19,499 nt of DNA, taken from contig RGNC01000021.1 in the NCBI GenBank assembly GCA_010029175.1, positions 1 through 19,499 of the forward strand, given 5' to 3'. The DNA comes from Synechococcaceae bacterium WB8_1B_136 (lineage in GTDB: Bacteria; Cyanobacteriota; Cyanobacteriia; PCC-6307; Cyanobiaceae). Made by a program: the position numbers and the translations under genes. The notes beneath the pieces are model-generated. The model was not told where the DNA came from. It was given only the letters and a program-made list of their open reading frames with translations, and searched no databases. Positions 1-7,225 of this stretch are shown here, one piece after another (within the stretch, counting starts at the first letter, position 1; each line of letters opens with the position of its first letter).

Positions 1-2
1 TG

Positions 3-152
3 CATGCCTACAGCGATGGCTGGGTGGCTGAGATCAGCCTGTCCCGATTCATGTGGAGGTCCTGCCATGTAAGGCCTCACAGCTCCTTGGGAGGCAAAAC
101 TCCCCATCAGGTCTACACTGAGACCGAACCCTGTTCTTCCCGCCCGGATTGA
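3..152 (+). mobile_element. 3' end of an IS transposase (DDE/rve type, IS3-like)
   Basis: The window opens inside an open frame that ends at TGA 150-152. Its last 49 residues include RPHSSLGGKTPHQVYTE, the C-terminal signature of integrase-core transposases of the IS3 type. The catalytic domain and the left end of the element lie outside the window. After the stop, the element seems to run on to about position 197, where a sequence ending in CACCTCA (191-197) could be the right terminal repeat, because ATPase coding sequence begins right after it. Family assignment rests on the C-terminal motif alone; IS481-like elements share part of it. The element's boundary is inferred. Confidence 0.7.
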
Positions 153-197
153 ACGATGTCAGGGGCCAGAACTGTTCAATAAAAGGCACCCACCTCA

Positions 198-1405
198 AAG
201 CTGAATACCAGTCAGCTGAACAAGCTGCAGCAGGAGACCGCTCTGCGGCAGTCCCTGGATCAACAGCTGGCTGGATTGCCCAGCATCAGCAAGCAATCGC
301 TTCAGGAGCTGCGCAAGCTGGAACAACAGCTGCGCGACGCCCAGACCCGACAGGAGGCCATGGCCGCCGGGGTGAAGCTCCTGAACTCCGACCAGCCCGT
401 TCGCCTCGACGGCCAACCCCTGCAGGTGGGCGATCAGCAGCGGCTCAGCTCGGTGTTCCAGCTGCAGGTGGGTGATGGCGAGGTTCTGGAGATCGCCCCT
501 GGTGGTGGCCAGGCGCTCGAGGATCTGGAGCACACCGTGCAGAACGCCAAAGAGCAGCTGACGACGCGGCTTAGTGCACTCCAAGTCGCCAGCGTGGCGG
601 CGGCTGATGCACTCCTGGAGCAGCGCACTGCGCTGGAACAGCAGCTGGCAGGGTTGGGTGCTGCACCAGCAGACCTCGGCGAGCTGACGCGACAGAACGA
701 CGCCCTGCAGCAGCGCCTCGCTGACCTCGATGCCGAGCTGCAGGAGCTGGAGGCAACCGCGAGGCCGTGGCAGGCAAACTCGCCTCTGAGGCGCAGGCAC
801 GCCAGCAGGCGGAGGCTGCCTTGAGCCAGTTGCAGGCCGATCGCGCAGCCCTTGGCAGCCAGGACCGGTGCGGCCAAACAACGCTGCGACACGATCAGCA
901 GCGACGACCCCTTCGCGGCGGTTGAGCAAGCGCGCCTCCAGTTGGAAACAGCCGAGGCCGATCATCGTCAGCTCGTGCGGCTCACCAAGGCCCACGAGCT
1001 GCTGCGAGAGCTGTTCCAGGAAGCCCAGGCAGACCTGTCCAGTCGTTACAGCGAACCCCTGGCCCGCGCCATCGGCGACTACCTCAAGCCGCTGGTGCCC
1101 GATGGCCAAGCCGCTCGCCTCGACTATGACCCGAGCAAAGGCTTCCAAGGCCTGCAGCTCCGGCGCGGCCAGGAGTTCTACGACTTTGAAGCCCTCAGCG
1201 GCGGCATGCGCGAGCTGTTGGCGGCAGCCCTGCGGCTGTCGATGGCGGATGTGCTCAAGGAGGCCCACGACGGCTGCTTGCCGCTGGTGTTCGATGACGC
1301 CTTCACCAACTCGGAGAGCGGGGTCTGCAGGTGATCCTGCTCACCTGCGCCCCCAACGCCTATGGCTCCTTTGCGGATCAAGTGGTGGAGCTGGCCGGCG
1401 TCTGA
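198..1405 (+). pseudogene. Broken SbcC/YhaN-like (SMC-type) ATPase, 5' end lost at the IS
   Basis: What remains is the C-terminal half of a long-coiled-coil ATPase of the Rad50/SbcC/YhaN class, proteins that work on DNA ends with a partner nuclease. Coding sense starts at 198, right after the IS end, with no start codon and no Walker A domain. Glutamine- and leucine-rich coiled coil follows in one frame to about 755. The frame shifts near 755-762, continues as EAVAGKLASEAQARQQAEAAL, and shifts back near 855-875. The ATPase signature ALSGGMRE lies near 1190-1212 and the Walker B strand LPLVFDDAF near 1281-1307. At about 1312-1325 the frame breaks again and roughly 20 codons appear to be missing before LQVILLTCAPNAYGSF, which ends at TGA 1403-1405. 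Three independent lesions plus the missing start make it non-functional. A weak hairpin with a short T run follows at about 1407-1435. Confidence 0.8.
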
Positions 1406-1463
1406 GGAAGCAAGCTCTGCTGGCCTGCTTCTTTAGCCTGGGAGGGACCGTTGCGCTGGGGCC

Positions 1464-3083
1464 ATGGCGCCCAAGGATAACCTGTTCAGCCGGCTGCAGC
1501 ACCTGGACCAGGCCGCCAGTGCTGAGCGCCAGGCGGCACGCCGCAAACGCCAGCAGCAGAGCAGCGGCGAGATCCTCCAGACCTTCCTGGCCTACAAGCT
1601 CGACCATGCTGCCGAGAAGATGGCGCTCGGCATCGCCATCGGCGATCCGCTGACGCTGCTGCATGAGCCCAGCAACACATACGACTCCAACGCCGTACAG
1701 GTGTTATGGAGGGAGCAAGCGATCGGATATCTACCTACAAACATGGCGGCCTTAATCGCCGTTGAAGTCCCTGAAGCAGCCACTGGCCTGGAAGCGGTGG
1801 TGACCGGACTCACCACCACCTCTCGCCGCGATGCCTTCCGGCTACAGGTTTCCATCCCCATTCCCAAGGCCAGCCGCCGCCTGCGGGAGCTCGGAGTCAC
1901 GAGCACCTTTGCCTGGGATTTCGATCGCACCACCGGCCCCGACAAGCTTCGGCTGGTGATCAGTTGCACCGAAACCGCCTTCCGCGAACTGCAGGAGCTG
2001 CTGGCCGCCAGCTACGACGTGAGCAAGTGCGGCTACAGCTATTACCCCGCCCAGGACGGCCGCCACTACCCCTGGTATCTCAGCCTCACCGACAGCAGCG
2101 GCAAGGCTCCAGAAGACCCGGAGCAGGTGGAGAAGCTGATCCGCTCGCTCTTTGGAGTACCCAGTGAATCCACCCGCGGTCGCGAACGGCAAGAACGCCT
2201 CAAGCAGCTCGAGGACAAGCAAGAGGAGATCAATAAGCGGCTGGAAACCAGTCGTGCCGAGGAGCGCCGCCTCAGGCGCGAGTTTGATTTCAATAAGACA
2301 GCCTGGGAACAGCGCGCCGAGAAAGCCCAGGCACAAGGCGATCAAGCCATCGAACTGGCGCAATCTGTTGAGGGTGAACTGAGTCAGAAGCTCGACCTCA
2401 AAGAACAGGAGCTGCAACTGGCTCTCGCTGAAAACAAGGCCCTGGAGGATCAGCTCGAACAGAGCACCAATGAGCTCGAGACGCTCAGGCTGGAGCTTGA
2501 CTATTTCGAACAAATCACCCCTGCAGGAGCAGCTGGTGAGTTGAGCCAATCCACTTGGGGTGGCTCGGGCGGGGTGGCTGCTGAACAGGAGCTGCGCAGC
2601 CGTCTCTTGAGCGGCCTGCGCTCCGTCGCCGGAACCGCACGCCTCAAACCGCGGCAATGCCTTGAACTGGTGAGCGAGGAGCTCTGCCCCGGCCACCTTC
2701 TTGTCCTCGAGAGTGCCTGGAGCTCAGCCGATCAAGCCAGAGGGTTTGAACATGGCGACCAGCTGTTCGAGCTGCTCTGGCACCTCGCCACCGCCTACCG
2801 CGCCCAAAAGCTGACTGGCGTACCCGACCGCATCGCTGGGCAAATCTTCGGAGGCAGCAGCTACGCTCCCAGGGAATCCAACACGATCGAGAACAACAGC
2901 CAAGCCCGCCGCGCCCGCACCTTCTCCTATGACGGCAAGACCGTCGAGATGTGGCAACACCTCAAGATTGGCGCCAAGGATTCAGAAAACCGAACGCTTC
3001 GCATCCATTTCTGCTGGGACGACGAGCTCAAGCAGGTGGTGATCGGCCATTGCGGCAAGCATCTGTTCAATCCCAACCACTGA
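1464..3083 (+). CDS. HIRAN domain protein with central coiled coil and conserved C-terminal module
   Basis: This is a 539-residue protein of unknown function. Residues about 38-116 match the HIRAN domain, with EPSNTYDSNAVQV at 68-80 and IGYLP at 87-91. HIRAN domains bind DNA ends or unusual DNA structures and occur in Rad5/HLTF and in bacterial stand-alone or fused proteins. Residues about 130-230 form an unassigned globular part, and 235-350 are charged and heptad-like, clearly coiled coil. The C-terminal module (about 486-535: HLKIG, RIHFCWDD, IGHCGKHL) looks like a conserved unit that I recall at the end of other HIRAN-type or mobile-element proteins but cannot name. The start at 1464 has a GGGAGGG about 18 bases upstream, so ribosome binding is not decisive. 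It lies 58 bp after the broken ATPase, in the same direction, and is itself intact. A role in DNA repair or defence is inference. Confidence 0.85.
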   Translation: MAPKDNLFSRLQHLDQAASAERQAARRKRQQQSSGEILQTFLAYKLDHAAEKMALGIAIGDPLTLLHEPSNTYDSNAVQVLWREQAIGYLPTNMAALIAVEVPEAATGLEAVVTGLTTTSRRDAFRLQVSIPIPKASRRLRELGVTSTFAWDFDRTTGPDKLRLVISCTETAFRELQELLAASYDVSKCGYSYYPAQDGRHYPWYLSLTDSSGKAPEDPEQVEKLIRSLFGVPSESTRGRERQERLKQLEDKQEEINKRLETSRAEERRLRREFDFNKTAWEQRAEKAQAQGDQAIELAQSVEGELSQKLDLKEQELQLALAENKALEDQLEQSTNELETLRLELDYFEQITPAGAAGELSQSTWGGSGGVAAEQELRSRLLSGLRSVAGTARLKPRQCLELVSEELCPGHLLVLESAWSSADQARGFEHGDQLFELLWHLATAYRAQKLTGVPDRIAGQIFGGSSYAPRESNTIENNSQARRARTFSYDGKTVEMWQHLKIGAKDSENRTLRIHFCWDDELKQVVIGHCGKHLFNPNH

Positions 3084-3313
3084 AGCTTGATGGCCTCACG
3101 CTCTACTGCTGCCATCCCGGCTTCTGCTGAATCGCCGTACTGCAGGCCAAAGGTAGTGACGTGGTCATCGGGGCAGCGACGTGGTGTCCAAGCCTGCACA
3201 GCTCGGCGTGGGGAGGCAGTGGGAATCACCTGCCACGCTCCTGTTGGCGATGGTTCATCCGCTCGGCAGCGCTGGGCTGGGCTCCGCTCAATGGCGGTGG
3301 TGGATCGAGGCTG
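3084..3313. other. Intergenic stretch with no recognised gene
   Basis: This 230-base stretch separates the HIRAN gene from the LysR-type gene. Open frames cross it on both strands, but none has a recognisable domain or a convincing start. I see no terminator with a T run and no clear promoter. It may hold decayed coding sequence. Confidence 0.4.
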
Positions 3314-4186
3314 ATGGTCACACCCGAGGAGCTGGCTGCCTTTGATCTGCTCATCTGGCTGCGCACCGGGCTGGCGGCCAGCCAACCTCTCCATTGCAAC
3401 CAGAGCACCATCTCCCGCCAGGCCAGGAGGGTCGCGGAAACCTTCGCCATCAAAACCCGGCGTGTTGAACAGGAGTGGATCACCAGTGGGAACACGGCCC
3501 TGCTGCAGCTGGAACGTGAGGTGCATCAGCTCAGGCGCCTGATCCTGGGGCAGGGATTGCGGCTGGAGGCCGAAACCTGGCCTGGCCGATCGCTCGCCCT
3601 GCCGATCCCGGATGGCTGGCAAGCAGGCACCTTCGACCGGATCGGTCTTCAGCGCCCCCTGCAACTGCTGAACGACCGCATTGTTGATGCCTGGCTCACA
3701 CTCAACAGAGCCGACCTGCCGCTGGATGCCGATTCAGGCTTCACCAGCTTTGTGATCTGCTCCATGCCGTGGCAACTCATGGCCGATCACAATCACCCCC
3801 TGGCCAAGGAGAACGAACTGACCCTGAACGACCTGGAGCAGTTCCCGGCCCTGGCGATCACCGACGGCAAGCTTCCAGTGCTGGAGCGGGCGCTGAAGAA
3901 TGCAGGCCTACGCAATGAGCCCGTGGATCCGTGCCATCAATACAGCGAAAAGGATTGGTGTGGACGCACCAAGGACCAGCTCAGCTTGTGCTACGGGGTT
4001 GAACTGGTTAGGTTGTTGGATGGCGAGCTGGTCGCCCTCGATTTCCAGCTCAATGCCATCGCTGAAGTCTACCTGGTGATCCGCAAAGACATCACCGAAC
4101 ACGCCCCGATTCTCCAACTGGTCGACACCCTGCGCCGGCGCGCCAAAGCCCTCCAACCAAGCCTGCACACCCTGGAGATGATCTGA
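3314..4186 (+). CDS. LysR-type transcriptional regulator
   Basis: The protein has 290 residues, close to the usual 300 of LysR regulators. Residues 5-50 give the winged helix-turn-helix (FDLLIWLRTGLAAS, then the recognition helix NQSTISRQARRVAETF). A linker helix and a substrate-binding domain follow, with SMPWQLMADHNHPLA matching the second half of that domain. The frame stays open upstream to 3161, but ATG 3314 is preferred because the HTH begins right after it and a GAGG lies just upstream; the upstream extension looks non-coding. The gene sits one base before the AraC-type sensor gene, so the two are almost surely co-transcribed. The inducer and targets cannot be read from the sequence. 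Confidence 0.8.
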   Translation: MVTPEELAAFDLLIWLRTGLAASQPLHCNQSTISRQARRVAETFAIKTRRVEQEWITSGNTALLQLEREVHQLRRLILGQGLRLEAETWPGRSLALPIPDGWQAGTFDRIGLQRPLQLLNDRIVDAWLTLNRADLPLDADSGFTSFVICSMPWQLMADHNHPLAKENELTLNDLEQFPALAITDGKLPVLERALKNAGLRNEPVDPCHQYSEKDWCGRTKDQLSLCYGVELVRLLDGELVALDFQLNAIAEVYLVIRKDITEHAPILQLVDTLRRRAKALQPSLHTLEMI

Positions 4187-4187
4187 G

Positions 4188-4856
4188 ATGAGCTTGCACG
4201 AGGATGATCAGGTTCGCCTAGCCAACTTGCCGTTTCGCTCCGCACAGACGAAGCTTGTTAGCAAGCTCGACGAATACGCAGATCACTTCAACAAGATCGA
4301 CAGATCATTCGACATCCAATCCATCAGCAGAAGCTCAGGATTCCTGGCTCGCTCCAGCGCTGTCACGGTTGGCTCAACCAACCTGTTCAGCGCTGTGCAC
4401 ACCAGCCTCCGCTACGTTTCCACTCGCGACGAGCCATTCGCGACATTTCTCCTGCCTTTCCTGGGCACAGCCACCTTCACGCTCAACCGCAGGCGCTACC
4501 GATTCAGCGCTGGGGAAACAGCAGTGTTCATGCCCGGGCAGGCGCGGCAGTGCGAAACCCAACTGGCGGGCGGCACCATGATCAAGCTCTCCCGCGAGCG
4601 ACTGGCAGCAAAGGCGGCTGAATTGGCCGGCGACCACTCCGACAGCCTGCGGTTTCTCAGCAGCTTCGAGCGGCCGTGGGAATTCAGCACCGCGGTACCG
4701 ATTCAGAAACATCTGTTGTCGGTGATCCGCAAAACCGTTGACTTGATTGATCTGGTGCCAGACAACAACGCAACCCTCTCCAACAGGCTGGGCATCGACG
4801 ATCTCCTCTACCGCTGCATCGTGCTGCTGACCCATCCCGAACTTCTGACACCCTGA
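4188..4856 (+). CDS. AraC-type ligand-binding domain protein lacking the DNA-binding domain
   Basis: The 222 residues match the N-terminal cupin-like sensor of AraC regulators (AraC_binding_2 type): FSAVHTSLRYVST at 67-79, FLLPFLGTATFTL at 87-99, and a long helix region ending LLYRCIVLLTHPELLTP. In full-length relatives about 100 further residues with two helix-turn-helix motifs follow. Here the frame stops exactly at the domain boundary, and none of the three forward frames downstream shows an AraC HTH. So this is either a stand-alone sensor or a truncated gene whose HTH was lost. It starts one base after the LysR-type stop. Its base composition is visibly less GC-rich than that of later genes, which fits acquisition by transfer. 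Confidence 0.75.
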   Translation: MSLHEDDQVRLANLPFRSAQTKLVSKLDEYADHFNKIDRSFDIQSISRSSGFLARSSAVTVGSTNLFSAVHTSLRYVSTRDEPFATFLLPFLGTATFTLNRRRYRFSAGETAVFMPGQARQCETQLAGGTMIKLSRERLAAKAAELAGDHSDSLRFLSSFERPWEFSTAVPIQKHLLSVIRKTVDLIDLVPDNNATLSNRLGIDDLLYRCIVLLTHPELLTP

Positions 4857-4867
4857 ACGCAGGCGCT

Positions 4868-5005
4868 TCAGTGCAGGCGCTGCCACTGCTCGCGGCCAGC
4901 CGCCAGCAGAAAGATCAACAGGCCGGCACCAATCAAGGCGGCCGCCAACTGCAGGGCAAGCGACACGGTGACAACCGGCACAACGGCCATGGAGAGCGGC
5001 ACCAT
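4868..5005 (-). CDS. Small membrane protein, 45 residues
   Basis: A 45-residue reading frame encodes one long hydrophobic stretch (VVPVVTVSLALQLAAALIGA, then GLLIFLLAAGREQW) and a short charged tail. The frame is open further upstream, but ATG 5005 is favoured because a perfect GGAGGT Shine-Dalgarno lies four bases before it (plus-strand ACCTCC at 5010-5015). It converges on the AraC-type sensor gene with a gap of 11 bases. No family is recognised. One or two helices in the inner or thylakoid membrane is the most that can be said. Confidence 0.5.
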   Translation of the reverse strand: MVPLSMAVVPVVTVSLALQLAAALIGAGLLIFLLAAGREQWQRLH

Positions 5006-5037
5006 GGAGACCTCCAGACCACGCGGGGCTCGGGCGT

Positions 5038-5056
5038 GGGGGAGAGGGTCTCCCCC
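5038..5056. repeat. Perfect 8-bp inverted repeat with 3-base loop
   Basis: GGGGGAGA and TCTCCCCC are separated by GGG. The hairpin lies upstream of the 45-residue membrane protein gene and of the YbhB-like gene. There is no T run on either side, so it is not a standard terminator. Confidence 0.6.
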
Positions 5057-5246
5057 CTCCCCCAGATCCCCGTTGGCTATCCCAGAGAAGAGACAGACAG
5101 CGCGGGGATATGGCCTGTCTATCGCGATGGTGGCGGCCGGCGGCGGCGCACGAACATTCGCTGCGCAACTGCACCCTTGACGCCGACGGACGGCGCTGCC
5201 CTGCCATCTGGCATCAACGTGGAAGCTGCATCGCCCCAGCGCCTGG

Positions 5247-5741
5247 ATGGCCAGCAGCAATGGCTCCTTTCATCTCGAATCCCCGGCCTTCTGCGATGGT
5301 GCGCCGATCCCGCCCATCCACACCGCCGAAGGACTGAACCTCTCCCCACCGCTGCGCTGGGGCGGCGCCCCTGAGCACACGCGAAGCTTCGCCCTGGTGC
5401 TCGACGACCCCGATGCGCCGTCCGGCACCTGGATCCACTGGGTGCTGTTCAACATCCCGGCGGAGATCCATGGCCTGCCAGCCGGGCTGCAACGGGCACC
5501 GCTGCTGCCCAACGGCGCCCGCCATGGCAGCTGCTGGGGCGTGCGGGAGTTCCATCGGATCGGCTACCAGGGTCCAGAGCCGCCCAGGGGCCAGACCCAT
5601 CGCTACAGCTTCCGGCTGTTTGCGCTGGATCATCCACTGGATCTGGAGCCAGGCAGCTCGGTGTTCAGCCTGCAGGAGGCCCTCGCTGGCCATGTGCTGG
5701 CCAGAGCGGAGCTCACCGGCCTGTATTCCAGCAACAGCTGA
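5247..5741 (+). CDS. YbhB/YbcL family (PEBP, Raf kinase inhibitor-like) protein
   Basis: The 164-residue protein carries the phosphatidylethanolamine-binding-protein signature: SPPLRWGGAPEHTRSFAL at 33-50, DDPDAPSGTWIHWVLFNIP at 53-71, and later HRYSFRLFALDHPLDL. Length and motif order match bacterial YbhB/YbcL proteins, small cytosolic proteins with an anion-binding pocket and no settled biochemical role. No signal peptide is present. ATG 5247 places the first strand at the usual distance from the N-terminus. Neighbours give no functional hint. Confidence 0.9.
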   Translation: MASSNGSFHLESPAFCDGAPIPPIHTAEGLNLSPPLRWGGAPEHTRSFALVLDDPDAPSGTWIHWVLFNIPAEIHGLPAGLQRAPLLPNGARHGSCWGVREFHRIGYQGPEPPRGQTHRYSFRLFALDHPLDLEPGSSVFSLQEALAGHVLARAELTGLYSSNS

Positions 5742-5838
5742 GCACTGCTCCAGCAGCATCAGCGCAGATCCGCAGCCCGCTTCACCACAACCGACCAATT
5801 GGTGATGGGATGCCCCCAGCCACACCAGCGCCACCGGG

Positions 5839-6042
5839 ATGGACACCCTGCCCACCACCACCAGCTGCTACGCCGAGCGCATCGCCATCCTTCAGCAGCA
5901 GCTCAAGCGCATGCTGAACCAGTCACGCCAGCAGAGCTGCACACCGGAATTTCTCGCTCTGCTGGAGCGGCAGATCCAGCCGCTCTACGCCGCCATCTGG
6001 GCCATGCACGCCGAAGTGGAACAGGATTGCGACGATCGGTAG
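5839..6042 (+). CDS. Small hypothetical protein, 67 residues
   Basis: This 67-residue frame encodes a largely helical, soluble protein (RIAILQQQLKRMLNQSRQQS, then FLALLERQIQPLYAAIWAMH) with an acidic end. No family is recognised. It is supported by its amino-acid composition, by lying 97 bases after the YbhB-like gene in the same direction, and by a strong terminator downstream at 6168-6191. The ribosome-binding signal before ATG 5839 is weak. It could be a chance frame. Confidence 0.4.
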   Translation: MDTLPTTTSCYAERIAILQQQLKRMLNQSRQQSCTPEFLALLERQIQPLYAAIWAMHAEVEQDCDDR

Positions 6043-6083
6043 CCAAAGCCTGCGGCTGTTGCTAGATCTGAATCACCGCCGAG

Positions 6084-6110
6084 GTCAGGTGGCGGCCACC
6101 AGCACCTGAC
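6084..6110. repeat. 8-bp inverted repeat (GTCAGGTG / CACCTGAC)
   Basis: Perfect 8-bp arms at 6084-6091 and 6103-6110 are separated by 11 bases, in the transcribed region after the 67-residue gene and before its terminator. No T run follows. Its role is unknown. Confidence 0.4.
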
Positions 6111-6167
6111 TGCACCAGGCCGGCGGCAATGGGCAGCTCACAGGTTGCACCATTCCTCACACCCACC

Positions 6168-6191
6168 AACCCGGCCTCGGCCGGGTTTTTT
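6168..6191 (+). terminator. Rho-independent terminator
   Basis: AACCCGGCC and GGCCGGGTT form a perfect 9-bp stem around a two-base loop, ending in six Ts (6186-6191). The T run reads on the plus strand, so it terminates transcription from the YbhB-like and 67-residue genes. It also shields the minus-strand ribbon-helix-helix gene that ends at 6201. Confidence 0.88.
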
Positions 6192-6200
6192 GTTGCTTGC

Positions 6201-6368
6201 TCAGGGATCAGCCTTGCGCACGATGTCGAATTCATAGGCGCCGCGCTGCTTCAGATAGGCATCGATGGCTTCAACCACAACGCGGCCCAACGATTTGCCC
6301 TCCATCAGGCTCACCATCTTCAACGCCCGATGCATTTCATCTCTGACCTGCACGGTCAATCGCCTCAT
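6201..6368 (-). CDS. Ribbon-helix-helix (CopG/Arc-like) protein, 55 residues
   Basis: The protein begins MRRLTVQVRDEMHRALKM, a beta strand with alternating side chains that could enter a DNA major groove, and continues with a helix, the turn MEGKSLGRV, and a second helix VVVEAIDAYLKQRG. That is the ribbon-helix-helix pattern of CopG-type repressors and many antitoxins. ATG 6368 is chosen because the domain starts there; the frame upstream is cysteine-rich and looks non-coding. A TATAGG element lies about 35 bases upstream on the minus strand. No toxin gene is adjacent on either side, so an antitoxin role is not supported by context. It may be an autonomous regulator. Confidence 0.7.
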   Translation of the reverse strand: MRRLTVQVRDEMHRALKMVSLMEGKSLGRVVVEAIDAYLKQRGAYEFDIVRKADP

Positions 6369-6630
6369 ACCAACACTGTTTGCGCGAATCACACAAGCAA
6401 GCCTATAGCGAAAATCCACATTAGCCGCGGCACTGCATGCGCAGCAGAGCAGCACATTGGCGCCGCTGTCGATCTGCGGCAGATCCGAAGCAGCATGCAC
6501 ACAAGACCAAGATTTCATCAAATTGAGACAACGAACCGCCGCCAGCCCTGGCCAAGCCACCCCTCCCCTGTGCAGCCAGGCCGCAGCTGCAGTGAGATGC
6601 TGGGGTCGAACAGGTTCGGCCAGCCCCTGG

Positions 6631-7225
6631 ATGACGCTCAGCCCTGACGCCCTGCTGCAAGCCCTGAACTGGCGCTACGCCACCAAGGTGTTCGACCCGG
6701 CCCGGACGATCCCCCCCTCCACCTGGGAGGCGCTGGAGCAGAGCCTGGTGCTCACCGCCTCCTCCTATGGCCTGCAGCCCTGGAAGTTCATGGTGATCAC
6801 CGATGCCGCCCTGCGGGCTGAGCTGAGGCCCCACTCCTGGAACCAGGCGCAGATCACCGACAGCTCCCACCTGGTGGTGTTCCTGAAACAACGCCAGATC
6901 ACCGCCGCCGATGCCGACCGGTTGATCGAGGCCACCGCCACCACCCGCGGCCTGGACAGCAGCGCCCTGGACGGCTACCGCCAGATGATTCAGGTGGACC
7001 TGATCGATGGCCCCCGCAGCCAGATCATCGGCCAGTGGGCCGCCAACCAGGTGTACATCGCCCTGGGCAACCTGCTCACCAGCGCCGCCCTGCTGGGGGT
7101 CGACACCTGCGCCATCGAGGGCTTCAGCCCGCCGGTGCGCCTGCGGCTACCGCAGCGACTCCGACAAATATGCCAGCCTGGCCAAGATGCGGTATGCAGC
7201 CAGCGAACTGCTTGAACACCGCTGA
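6631..7225 (+). pseudogene. Nitroreductase-family gene with internal deletion and frameshift
   Basis: ATG 6631 opens a frame with clear nitroreductase features: RYATKVFDP near residue 15, SSYGLQPWKFMVI for FMN binding, and a middle part ending VYIALGNLLTSAALLGVDTCAIEGFSP. Family members (NfsB-like FMN oxidoreductases using NAD(P)H) then have about 20-25 residues before a C-terminal motif like GYRSDSDKYASLAKMR. Here that motif is present in another frame (about 7139-7222, stop 7223-7225), joined directly after EGFSP at about 7130. So roughly 60-70 bp appear to be deleted with a change of frame. Translation in the first frame would instead run to a stop at 7213-7215 with an unrelated tail. The flavin-contacting C-terminus would be lost. 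A sequencing or assembly error cannot be excluded. Confidence 0.75.

Noticed and set aside
195..1268. 357-residue minus-strand open frame
   Set aside because: It lies antisense to the ATPase remnant, which has coiled-coil, LSGG and Walker B features on the plus strand. The minus-strand frame shows no domain and comes from GC-rich codon bias.
5038..5056. Terminator
   Set aside because: The hairpin is perfect, but no T run follows on either strand and it does not lie just after a gene end.
6599..6624. tRNA fragment suggested by GGTTCGGCC
   Set aside because: Only a short imperfect hairpin is present; no cloverleaf arms or acceptor stem could be fitted.
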